Below are positions 7,440 through 14,412 of a stretch of DNA of 64,000 nucleotides, one piece after another. Position 1 is the stretch's first letter. Every line of letters begins with the position of its first letter. The stretch spans positions 1-64,000 of the forward strand of contig DATDIX010000326.1 in NCBI GenBank assembly GCA_036520835.1, written 5' to 3'. The notes under the pieces are model-generated. The model worked only from the letters and a program-made list of their open reading frames with translations. It did not search any database and had not been told where the DNA came from. This stretch comes from VBAT01 sp036520835. GTDB lineage: Bacteria; Bacteroidota; Bacteroidia; Chitinophagales; Chitinophagaceae. The position numbers and the translations under genes are program-made.

Positions 7440-8341
7440 CAAAATCATACTACTTTATTTTTATTCTATTCTTTATGTCTTGTTCAAACACTAAGCAGCT
7501 TGACAGTTCCCCTTTAGGGGCGGAGGGGTTTGATAAACAGGGGCATCGTGGCTGCCGTGGCCTGATGCCGGAGAATACTATCCCGGCTATGCTCAAAGCG
7601 TTGGACCTTGGGGTAACAACACTGGAACTGGATGTGGTAATCACAAAGGATAAAAAGGTGATCTTGTCACATGAGCAATGGTTTGGTGAAGAAATAACGA
7701 CAAAGCCGGATGGTAGCTATATGGGTGTAAGGGAAGAAAGGAAATTCAATATTTACTGGATGACCTATGAACAGACAAAGGATTTTGATGTTGGCATGAA
7801 GCCGCATCCCCGGTTCCCACAACAGCAAAAGATGAAAGCGGTCAAACCCCTGCTCAGCGATGTAATTGACAGTGTCAACGGGTATATGAAAACGGGCAAG
7901 CGGGCTTTTCCTTATTATAATATTGAAACGAAAAGCGATCCTGAGTTTGACGGGGTGTTCCAGCCGAAACCGGAAGAATTTGTAGAACTATTGATGGCAG
8001 TGATAAAGGGAAAGGGGATAGAGGATCATGTGATCATTCAGTCATTTGACTTCCGGACATTGCGATACCTGCACCAAAAATACCCGCATGTCAGGACGGC
8101 CATGCTGATCGAAGATTATGATAAACGTGAATTGGATGAACAGGTGAAAGACCTCGGATTTACTCCGTCAGTGTATAGCCCCGCACAGGAACTGGTCAAT
8201 GAGAAATTGGTAAAGAAATGTCATAAGCAAAAAATGAAGATCATTCCGTGGACAGTAAATGAGAAAGAAAAGATAGAGGAGTTAAAGAAGATGGGAGTGG
8301 ACGGGATCATTACGGATTATCCGAATTTGTTTAATGAGTAA
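7436..8341 (+). CDS. Glycerophosphodiester phosphodiesterase lipoprotein
   Basis: A 301-residue GDPD-family phosphodiesterase hydrolysing glycerophosphodiesters. A lipoprotein signal with lipobox FMSC ends at about residue 16. The TIM-barrel catalytic motifs are present: GHRGCRGLMPENTIPA at about 36-51, LELDVVITKD with the Glu/Asp pair, and LSHE. GVDGIITDYPNLF closes the barrel. Residues about 24-33 (SSPLGAEGFD) are the translation of a family-A palindrome (7507-7532) placed between lipobox and catalytic domain, effectively lengthening the lipoprotein tether. It overlaps the PaiB-like gene by 4 bp and the convergent ACMSD gene by 11 bp. Confidence 0.92.
   Translation: MTKSYYFIFILFFMSCSNTKQLDSSPLGAEGFDKQGHRGCRGLMPENTIPAMLKALDLGVTTLELDVVITKDKKVILSHEQWFGEEITTKPDGSYMGVREERKFNIYWMTYEQTKDFDVGMKPHPRFPQQQKMKAVKPLLSDVIDSVNGYMKTGKRAFPYYNIETKSDPEFDGVFQPKPEEFVELLMAVIKGKGIEDHVIIQSFDFRTLRYLHQKYPHVRTAMLIEDYDKRELDEQVKDLGFTPSVYSPAQELVNEKLVKKCHKQKMKIIPWTVNEKEKIEELKKMGVDGIITDYPNLFNE
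7507..7532 (-). repeat. Family-A palindrome in frame in the GDPD gene (copy A3)
   Basis: Core CCCCTTTAGGGG is at 7509-7520, followed by CGGAGGGGTTTGA. The orientation is opposite to copies A4, A7 and A8 relative to the host reading frame. It encodes SPLGAEGF in the linker behind the lipobox. Confidence 0.8.
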
Positions 8342-9323
8342 TGTCCAGCCATTCTTCTGCATTTTTGTATAATAATTTCTTTGCAGTTTTTTTACCCAGT
8401 TTCATTTTTTCTATTAGTTTACCCGGGTGATGTTCGCCAAGCGGAAAGGGATAATCACTGCCCAGGCAAATTTTATCTTCCCCCATCACATCCATTAAAT
8501 ATTCCATTGTCTTCTTATCATGTACTAAACTATCCACCCAAAATTTCCCGATATAATCCCGTGGATTGATCGTATTATCAACAGCTACGAGGTCAGGTCG
8601 TACATCAAAACCGTGTTCAATTCTACCGATAGTAAAGGGGAATGAACCGCCGCCATGTGCAAAAGCTACCCGCAGTTTTGGAAATGTTTCAAACACGCCG
8701 CCAAATATCATGGAGCAAATAGCCCTTGAAGTTTCAGCCGGCATTCCTACCAGCCAGGGCAGCCAGTATTTCTGCATCTGGTTTTCACCCATCATCTCCC
8801 AGGGATGAACAAATAAGGCACAACCCAATTCTTCCGCTGCTTTATAGAAAGGAAAGAATTCTTTTTCCGACAGGTTTTTCCCATTGATATTAGAACCTAT
8901 TTCAAGTCCCGGCATCTTTAACTCTTTCACACAACGCTCCATTTCTTTTATAGCTTTATCAATATCCTGCAAGGGAACAGTGCCTAAACCGATAAAGCGT
9001 TTTGGTTCTTTGGCTACTATTTCTGCAATGTGATCATTAAAAAACCTGGATGTCTCAGCACCATCAGCAGGCTTTGCCCAGTAATTAAATAAAACAGGAA
9101 TAGTTGAAAGTACTTGTACCGTTACTTCTGTTTCGTCCATTTCTTTTATGCGTACATCTTCTTTGAAGCAATTATCTTCCACTACCCGGAACAGTTTATC
9201 GCCTTTCATCATGCAGGCTTCACAGTTCCGGTGTTCTAAATGAATGAATTCACCATAGCCAAACTTCTGTGCCCAGTTCGGCATGTGTTCAGGCATGATG
9301 TGAGTGTGGATGTCTATCTTCAT
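8331..9323 (-). CDS. 2-amino-3-carboxymuconate-6-semialdehyde decarboxylase (ACMSD)
   Basis: A 330-residue zinc amidohydrolase-fold decarboxylase converting ACMS to 2-aminomuconate semialdehyde, which diverts the kynurenine pathway from quinolinate/NAD. Metal and active-site motifs are all visible: DIHTHIMPEHMPNW at about 3-16, VHPWEMMG (about 173-180), FAHGGGSFPF with R downstream, and LGSDYPFPLGEHHPG. The length matches known ACMSDs. It is the last gene of the leftward VOC - 3HAO - ACMSD unit, 50 bp after the dioxygenase. Its 3' end overlaps the convergent GDPD gene by 11 bp. Confidence 0.95.
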   Translation of the reverse strand: MKIDIHTHIMPEHMPNWAQKFGYGEFIHLEHRNCEACMMKGDKLFRVVEDNCFKEDVRIKEMDETEVTVQVLSTIPVLFNYWAKPADGAETSRFFNDHIAEIVAKEPKRFIGLGTVPLQDIDKAIKEMERCVKELKMPGLEIGSNINGKNLSEKEFFPFYKAAEELGCALFVHPWEMMGENQMQKYWLPWLVGMPAETSRAICSMIFGGVFETFPKLRVAFAHGGGSFPFTIGRIEHGFDVRPDLVAVDNTINPRDYIGKFWVDSLVHDKKTMEYLMDVMGEDKICLGSDYPFPLGEHHPGKLIEKMKLGKKTAKKLLYKNAEEWLDITH

Positions 9324-9373
9324 GAGTCAACGGTTACTGGTTTTAAAACGAAATTTATAACGAGTAACGGTTG

Positions 9374-9922
9374 TTACTCCCCTTTAGGGGCTGGGGGTTT
9401 CGTAGGCGGCTCCATCACCGTTCCGCATTTTTTGCAGGTACGAAGGTCAGTGCTTCCCCAGAATTTTTCCATGACAGGCGGCAATTGTTTTACAATATCT
9501 TTTACAAACAGGACATCTTCATGTAATTTGTTCCCGCAGTTTTCACAAAACCACAGGAAAGCATCTTTTTCTTCTTCTTCATCCTCTCTTACTTTTTCTA
9601 TCACCAACCCGACAGTATTTGGGCCGCGTTGTGGCGAATGAGGAGTTTTGGGTGGTAATAAGAACATATCACCTTCATTGATGGGTATAGATTTAGGTAC
9701 TCCCTCATCAATTATTTTTAATACAATATTGCCTTCCACCTGGTAATAGAGTTCTTCGCTTTCATTGTAATGATAATCTTTACGGGCATTGGGTCCGCCG
9801 ACCACCATCACGATAAAATTCTCAGCGTCCTTATATATACACTGATTGCCAACCGGCGGTTTCAGCAGGTCGCGGTGCTCATCTATCCATTTTTTTAAAT
9901 TAAAGGGACTTGATACTGCCAT
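9374..9922 (-). CDS. 3-hydroxyanthranilate 3,4-dioxygenase with repeat-derived tail
   Basis: A 182-residue cupin dioxygenase opening 3-hydroxyanthranilate to ACMS. Fe(II) ligands are in YHYNESEELYYQ (His and Glu) and PHSPQRG (His). The C-terminal rubredoxin-like site of bacterial enzymes is present as FCENCG and CKKCG. The last residues, PTKPPAPKGE, are translated from a family-A palindrome that also supplies the TAA stop, so the natural C-terminus appears to have been replaced or extended. It lies 17 bp downstream of the VOC gene and 50 bp upstream of ACMSD, its direct pathway successor. Confidence 0.95.
   Translation of the reverse strand: MAVSSPFNLKKWIDEHRDLLKPPVGNQCIYKDAENFIVMVVGGPNARKDYHYNESEELYYQVEGNIVLKIIDEGVPKSIPINEGDMFLLPPKTPHSPQRGPNTVGLVIEKVREDEEEEKDAFLWFCENCGNKLHEDVLFVKDIVKQLPPVMEKFWGSTDLRTCKKCGTVMEPPTKPPAPKGE
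9376..9404 (-). repeat. Family-A palindrome forming the 3' end of the dioxygenase gene (copy A4)
   Basis: Core CCCCTTTAGGGG is at 9379-9390. On the coding strand it reads AAACCCCCAGCCCC-TAAAGGGGAG, encoding KPPAPKGE and followed at once by the stop. Confidence 0.85.
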
Positions 9923-9939
9923 ACAGCAAAGTTTATTGT

Positions 9940-10332
9940 TTAATGAAATGATTTTAGTGAAGAAGGTATTTTTTCAAACCAGATTTCTACCTCGTATCCA
10001 TCCGGGTCATAAAAGAAAACATAAGGCTCACCAGGGACAAATTCACCACTCTCTTTTATCTTCCCCCCGGCTTTTTTGATGGCTTTGATAACCGGGATTA
10101 CCGCAGATGGTTTGGGTAACCTGAACCCGAAATGAAAACCTGGTTTTGTTTTGGCCGCTGTTTTTCCTTTTTCAAAAACAATGATATCCTTTGATCCGGG
10201 AGTTTGCACCTGGATAAAATTATCATAACAATACATTTCCTTAACGCCAAATATTTTTTGATAAAAAAGCGAAGACCTTTTTACATCTTTTACAGGTAAA
10301 GCAATATGGGTAAGTCCGAAAGTTCTTATCAT
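9940..10332 (-). CDS. VOC-family (glyoxalase/dioxygenase-fold) protein
   Basis: A 130-residue single-domain vicinal-oxygen-chelate protein. Metal-site motifs include GLTHIALPVKDV (His at about 9), HFGFRL (about 87-92) and FFYDPDGYEVEIWFEK (Glu in the last strand). It is the first gene of the leftward kynurenine unit, with 17 bp to the dioxygenase. Its substrate is unknown; the location suggests a role in aromatic or semialdehyde handling, which is inference. Its start is 68 bp from the divergent SDR start. Confidence 0.8.
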   Translation of the reverse strand: MIRTFGLTHIALPVKDVKRSSLFYQKIFGVKEMYCYDNFIQVQTPGSKDIIVFEKGKTAAKTKPGFHFGFRLPKPSAVIPVIKAIKKAGGKIKESGEFVPGEPYVFFYDPDGYEVEIWFEKIPSSLKSFH

Positions 10333-10344
10333 ATATCCTGGTAA

Positions 10345-10378
10345 TACAACAGCGTTGTAGTGTGGCGAAAATTACAAC
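10345..10378. promoter_or_regulatory. Candidate operator between the two kynurenine transcription units
   Basis: TACAAC (10345-10350), spacer AGC, GTTGTA (10354-10359) is a perfect palindrome. A third TACAAC lies at 10373-10378, all between the divergent VOC and SDR starts. A regulator of both arms could bind here. No regulator gene is in the window. Confidence 0.35.
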
Positions 10379-10387
10379 TTTTTACCG

Positions 10388-10395
10388 TAGGTTTG
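10388..10395 (+). promoter_or_regulatory. -7 promoter box of the rightward kynurenine operon (TAGGTTTG)
   Basis: Exact TAnnTTTG, 5 bp before ATG 10401, so the SDR message is predicted to be leaderless. Confidence 0.55.
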
Positions 10396-10400
10396 ACTTT

Positions 10401-11186
10401 ATGAATCTCTCCCTCGAAGGTAAGTATGCGGTCATTTGCGGCAGTACACAAGGTATTGGTTTGGCGATTGCTGAAGAACTGGCTTTGCTGGGGGCCAGTT
10501 GCACATTGATAGCAAGAAATGAAACCGCATTGAAAGCAGCCGTTCATAGTTTGGATATTGCTTTGCGGCAGGAACATGGTTACCTGGTCGCTGATTTCAC
10601 CAAACCTGATGAATTAAAGCGGATCATTGTTGCGCATGTTCAGCATCACCCGGTTCATATCCTGGTCAATAATACCGGAGGCCCTCCCGGCGGCCCGATC
10701 ACGGAAGCCTCAGAGGAAGCATTTTTAAATACATTCAATCAGCACCTGGTCTGTAATCATATTTTAGCAAAGGCGGTCATCCCTTCTATGAAAAAAGATA
10801 ATTATGGCCGCATTATCAATATTATCTCTACTTCTGTAAGAATTCCGTTGAAAAACCTGGGCGTATCCAATACGATCCGTGGCGCTGTAGCCAGCTGGGC
10901 CAAAACAATGGCCAATGAATTGGGTGAATATAATATCACAGTGAATAATGTACTGCCCGGTTTCACCCGTACACAACGCCTGGATTCGATCATTGTTAAT
11001 ATGGCAGCAGCTAAAAAGATCACAACAGCAGATGTGGAAAAGGAAATGCAACAGGAAGTGCCGGCCAAAAGATTTGCCGAACCTTCTGAAATAGCAGCGA
11101 TGGCTGCATTCCTGGCTTCCCCTGCGGCATCATATATAAATGGAGTCAGTATTCCCGTTGACGGAGGAAGAACAGGATCAATATAG
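10401..11186 (+). CDS. Atypical short-chain dehydrogenase/reductase heading the kynurenine operon
   Basis: A 261-residue SDR with a classical NAD(P)-binding N-terminus (GSTQGIGLAIAEEL; NNTGGPPGG) and C-terminal PVDGGRTGSI. The catalytic S-x12-Y-x3-K pattern is altered: after IISTS the Tyr position is Ser and the Lys position is Arg (LGVSNTIRGAVASW). Similar LSNxxR sequences occur in a recognised divergent SDR branch, so this is probably not a sequencing error. The substrate is unknown; position at the head of a five-gene operon suggests it acts on a kynurenine-pathway intermediate or downstream oxo-acid. ATG 10401 is chosen over 10362 because of the promoter box. Confidence 0.82.
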   Translation: MNLSLEGKYAVICGSTQGIGLAIAEELALLGASCTLIARNETALKAAVHSLDIALRQEHGYLVADFTKPDELKRIIVAHVQHHPVHILVNNTGGPPGGPITEASEEAFLNTFNQHLVCNHILAKAVIPSMKKDNYGRIINIISTSVRIPLKNLGVSNTIRGAVASWAKTMANELGEYNITVNNVLPGFTRTQRLDSIIVNMAAAKKITTADVEKEMQQEVPAKRFAEPSEIAAMAAFLASPAASYINGVSIPVDGGRTGSI

Positions 11187-11188
11187 TT

Positions 11189-11230
11189 GTTATCGGTAAC
11201 CAGTAACCGGCAACCAGTAACCAGTAATAT
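11189..11230 (+). repeat. Heptad array between the SDR and aldehyde dehydrogenase genes
   Basis: Six heptads in a row: GTTATCG, GTAACCA, GTAACCG, GCAACCA, GTAACCA, GTAATAT. The array fills the whole intergenic gap and its last unit overlaps the ATG of the next gene. Confidence 0.85.
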
Positions 11231-12686
11231 GAACCTTTCAGTATATAACGATATTCAGAATTTTATCGGTGGAATTTTTCAACCTCCACGGTCAGGAAAT
11301 TATTTAGATAATATTAATCCTGCTACCGGGGAATTGATCGGTAAGATCCCTGACAGTAGTGCAAAAGATATTGAAGAAGCTGTGCTTGCGGCAAAAAAAG
11401 CATTTCCGGAGTGGTCGGTTACCCCGGTTGAAAAAAGGTTTCAACTGCTGAATCGTATCGCGGATCTTATAGATGAGCATTTGGATGAATTAGCGATGGC
11501 CGAGACAAATGATAATGGCAAACCTCTTTGGTTAAGTAAAAAGGTAGATATCCCACGGGCCTCTGCCAACTTCCGGTTTTTTGCAACAGGCATTATGCAT
11601 TTTGCTACCGAGAGTCATAATATGGAAGACAAAGCGGTTAATTATACTTTGCGTCAGCCCATTGGTATAGTGGGTTGTATTTCTCCCTGGAATCTCCCTT
11701 TATACTTATTCACCTGGAAAATAGCCCCGGCATTAGCTGCAGGCAATTGTGTTATTGCCAAACCTTCGGAAGTGACACCGGTTACTGCTTATCTTTTGTC
11801 ACATATTGCTAAAGCAGCAGGACTACCTGATGGGGTATTGAATATCGTTCATGGCACAGGAAATGTAACAGGCGAAGCCATTGTAAAAGATCCGGATGTT
11901 AAAGCTATTTCCTTTACAGGAAGTACCAGGGCCGGGGAAAGGATCGCTTCTTTAGCAGCGCCAAAATTCAAAAAACTATCACTGGAACTTGGGGGAAAGA
12001 ACCCGAATATCATTTTTGCTGATTGCGACTGGGAAAAAATGATGAATACTTCTATCCAGTCTTCTTTCAGTAACCAGGGAGAAATTTGTTTATGCGGCAG
12101 CAGGATATTGGTAGAAGAAAGTATCTACGAAAAATTTAAAAAAGAGTTTGTTGAAAGGACAATGCAATTAACGGTCGGTGACCCGGTGGATGCTGGTTCA
12201 AAACAAGGCGCTATTGTCAGCAAGGTCCATTATGAAAAGATCATCCGTTGTATTGACATAGCCCGGCAGGAGGGGGGCAAAGTATTGTGCGGGGGCAACG
12301 CGGTAAAATTAAAAGGAAGATGCGCCAATGGATATTTTATTGAACCAACGGTGATTGAAGGATTGGGCCCTGCCTGCCAGACCAACCAGGAAGAAATTTT
12401 TGGACCCGTTGTTACCTTGCAGTCGTTTAAAACAGAACAGGAAGCGTTGCAATTAGCCAATGCAACAAGTTATGGATTGGCAGCCACCATCTGGACACAG
12501 GACATTTCAAAAGCCAACCGGGTGGCGGCAAAAGTTGAAAGTGGTATCATCTGGATAAATTGTTGGTTACTTCGTGACCTGCGAACCCCGTTTGGTGGAT
12601 TAAAGAACAGCGGTGTTGGCAGGGAAGGTGGTTGGGAAGCCTTGCGATTTTTTACAGAAGCAAAAAATGTTTGTATACAATTATAA
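11229..12686 (+). CDS. 2-aminomuconate-6-semialdehyde dehydrogenase (ALDH family)
   Basis: A 485-residue NAD-dependent aldehyde dehydrogenase. Catalytic Cys287 (GEICLCGSR) and general base Glu253 (LELGGKNPN) are present, with SFTGSTRAGERI and the C-terminal PFGGLKNSGVGREGG. The sequence resembles the 2-hydroxymuconate/2-aminomuconate semialdehyde dehydrogenase branch. Its place between ACMSD/3HAO and a RidA deaminase fits oxidation of 2-aminomuconate semialdehyde to 2-aminomuconate. ATG 11229 starts the conserved region; the upstream ORF extension is only heptad repeat. The next gene begins 2 bp after its stop. Confidence 0.93.
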   Translation: MNLSVYNDIQNFIGGIFQPPRSGNYLDNINPATGELIGKIPDSSAKDIEEAVLAAKKAFPEWSVTPVEKRFQLLNRIADLIDEHLDELAMAETNDNGKPLWLSKKVDIPRASANFRFFATGIMHFATESHNMEDKAVNYTLRQPIGIVGCISPWNLPLYLFTWKIAPALAAGNCVIAKPSEVTPVTAYLLSHIAKAAGLPDGVLNIVHGTGNVTGEAIVKDPDVKAISFTGSTRAGERIASLAAPKFKKLSLELGGKNPNIIFADCDWEKMMNTSIQSSFSNQGEICLCGSRILVEESIYEKFKKEFVERTMQLTVGDPVDAGSKQGAIVSKVHYEKIIRCIDIARQEGGKVLCGGNAVKLKGRCANGYFIEPTVIEGLGPACQTNQEEIFGPVVTLQSFKTEQEALQLANATSYGLAATIWTQDISKANRVAAKVESGIIWINCWLLRDLRTPFGGLKNSGVGREGGWEALRFFTEAKNVCIQL

Positions 12687-12688
12687 TT

Positions 12689-13102
12689 ATGGCTGATATC
12701 ATTCATACAGGAAACGCTGCTGCACCATTGGGGGCTTACCCCCATGCAAGAAAAGCAGGAGGCCTGTTATTTCTTTCTGGCATTGGCTCCCGTGATCCAA
12801 AAGACAATTCCATTCCAGGGTTGGAATTGGATAAAGACGGGAACATTGTAAAATATGATATTGCCGCAGAATGTCATTCCGTGTTTGCGAATGTAAAAGC
12901 TGTGCTCGAAGCCAGTGGCAGCAGTTGGGATAAAATTATTGATGTGACCGTTTTTCTGACCAATATGAAAAAAGATTTCCCCGTTTACAATAAGATATAC
13001 GCTGAATATTTTACAACCGTGCAGGCATGCCGGACAACTGTGGAGGTAAAGAGTTTGCCCACACCGATCGCCATCGAATTAAAAGTTATTGCAACAGTCT
13101 GA
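12689..13102 (+). CDS. RidA/YjgF-family protein, probable 2-aminomuconate deaminase
   Basis: A 137-residue RidA-fold protein. Family features include PLGAYPHARKAGGLLFLSG at about 12-30, the central VKAVLEASGSSWDKIIDVTV and the terminal Arg region CRTTVEVKSLPTP, with the substrate Arg in ACRTTVE. RidA-fold enzymes include the 2-aminomuconate deaminase that releases ammonia from 2-aminomuconate. Its position 2 bp after the semialdehyde dehydrogenase strongly supports that role over generic enamine hydrolysis. Start ATG 12689; the longer ORF start at 12632 lies inside the upstream gene. Confidence 0.88.
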   Translation: MADIIHTGNAAAPLGAYPHARKAGGLLFLSGIGSRDPKDNSIPGLELDKDGNIVKYDIAAECHSVFANVKAVLEASGSSWDKIIDVTVFLTNMKKDFPVYNKIYAEYFTTVQACRTTVEVKSLPTPIAIELKVIATV

Positions 13103-13133
13103 GAGGTTTTCGATTAACAGGATAATTGAATGT

Positions 13134-14411
13134 ATGAATTTTGAGAATACTTTAAAATTTGCGAAAGAATCAGATGCGAATGATCCTTTAAAAAATTATC
13201 GGGAACGATTTTATATTCCTCAGCATAATGGCAAAGACTGCATTTATCTTACCGGCAATTCACTCGGCCTGCAACCAAAAACGGTCAAAGGATATATAGA
13301 CCAGGAACTGGATGATTGGGCAAAGTTTGGCGTGGAAGGTCATTTTCATGCCAGGAAACCCTGGATGCCATATCATGAGATATTCCCTGCACAATTATCA
13401 AAGATCGTGGGTTGCCTGCCGCATGAAGTCGTGGTGATGAACCAGCTTACCGTGAACCTGCATTTACTGATGGTTAGCTTTTACCGGCCCACCCTCCAGC
13501 GTTATAAGATCATTTGTGAAGCCAAAGCATTTCCTTCCGATCAGTATGCATTTGAATCGCAGGCAAGGTATCATGGTTTTGATCCTGCTGATGCCGTGAT
13601 CGAAGTTTTTCCCCGTGAAGGTGAGTATACCCTGCGAACAGAAGATATATTATCAACTATTCAGCAACACGGAGAAAGTATTGCTGTGGTTTTATTTGGT
13701 GGCGTGAATTATTATACAGGCCAGCTTTTCGAAATAAAGACAATAACAGACGCAGCGCATAAAGTTGGCGCTTATGCAGGTTTTGATCTCGCCCATGCTG
13801 CCGGTAATGCAGCATTGCGGCTGCATGACTGGAATGTTGATTTTGCCTGCTGGTGTTCTTATAAATACCTGAATAGCGGTCCTGGCGGCGTAGCCGGAGT
13901 GTATATTCATGAAAAGCATGCAAGGAATAAAGAATTACCCCGTTTTGCAGGTTGGTGGGGATATACCAAGGAAACAAGGTTTAAAATGGACAAGGGTTTT
14001 GAAGCGATACCAACGGCCGAAGGATGGCAGTTGAGCAATGCTCCTGTATTATCCATGGCGGCTCACAAAGCATCGCTGGATATTTTTGATGAGGTTGGGA
14101 TGGAAAAACTGCTTGCAAAAAGTAAAAAGCTCGCAGGGTATCTTCATTTTGTATTGGAGGATATCAATGTCCGGTTAAAACATAAAGCGGTCGAAGTGAT
14201 CACTCCTTCTGCAGAAAAGGACCGCGGCTGCCAGGTATCGATGCTGATGCTGGAAAAAGGGAAAGAAATATTTGACGCTTTGAATAAGCAGGGTGTTATT
14301 GCCGACTGGAGGGAACCCAATGTGATACGGGTGGCGCCGGTGCCTTTGTATAATTCATTCGAAGATGTATGGATATTTGGTAATATCATTGAAACGATAT
14401 TGAAGAATTGA
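13134..14411 (+). CDS. kynU: Kynureninase
   Basis: A 425-residue PLP-dependent hydrolase converting 3-hydroxykynurenine (or kynurenine) to 3-hydroxyanthranilate (or anthranilate) and alanine. The PLP lysine is Lys244 in CSYKYLNSGPGG. Other family motifs are YLTGNSLGLQPK at about 38-49, FGGVNYYTGQLFEI, GFDLAHAAGN (PLP Asp) and FAGWWGY. ATG 13134 (MNFENTL) is used; the ORF opens 45 bp earlier, inside the deaminase gene. One base separates it from the monooxygenase gene. All these genes are read in one direction. Confidence 0.96.
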   Translation: MNFENTLKFAKESDANDPLKNYRERFYIPQHNGKDCIYLTGNSLGLQPKTVKGYIDQELDDWAKFGVEGHFHARKPWMPYHEIFPAQLSKIVGCLPHEVVVMNQLTVNLHLLMVSFYRPTLQRYKIICEAKAFPSDQYAFESQARYHGFDPADAVIEVFPREGEYTLRTEDILSTIQQHGESIAVVLFGGVNYYTGQLFEIKTITDAAHKVGAYAGFDLAHAAGNAALRLHDWNVDFACWCSYKYLNSGPGGVAGVYIHEKHARNKELPRFAGWWGYTKETRFKMDKGFEAIPTAEGWQLSNAPVLSMAAHKASLDIFDEVGMEKLLAKSKKLAGYLHFVLEDINVRLKHKAVEVITPSAEKDRGCQVSMLMLEKGKEIFDALNKQGVIADWREPNVIRVAPVPLYNSFEDVWIFGNIIETILKN

Positions 14412-14412
14412 T

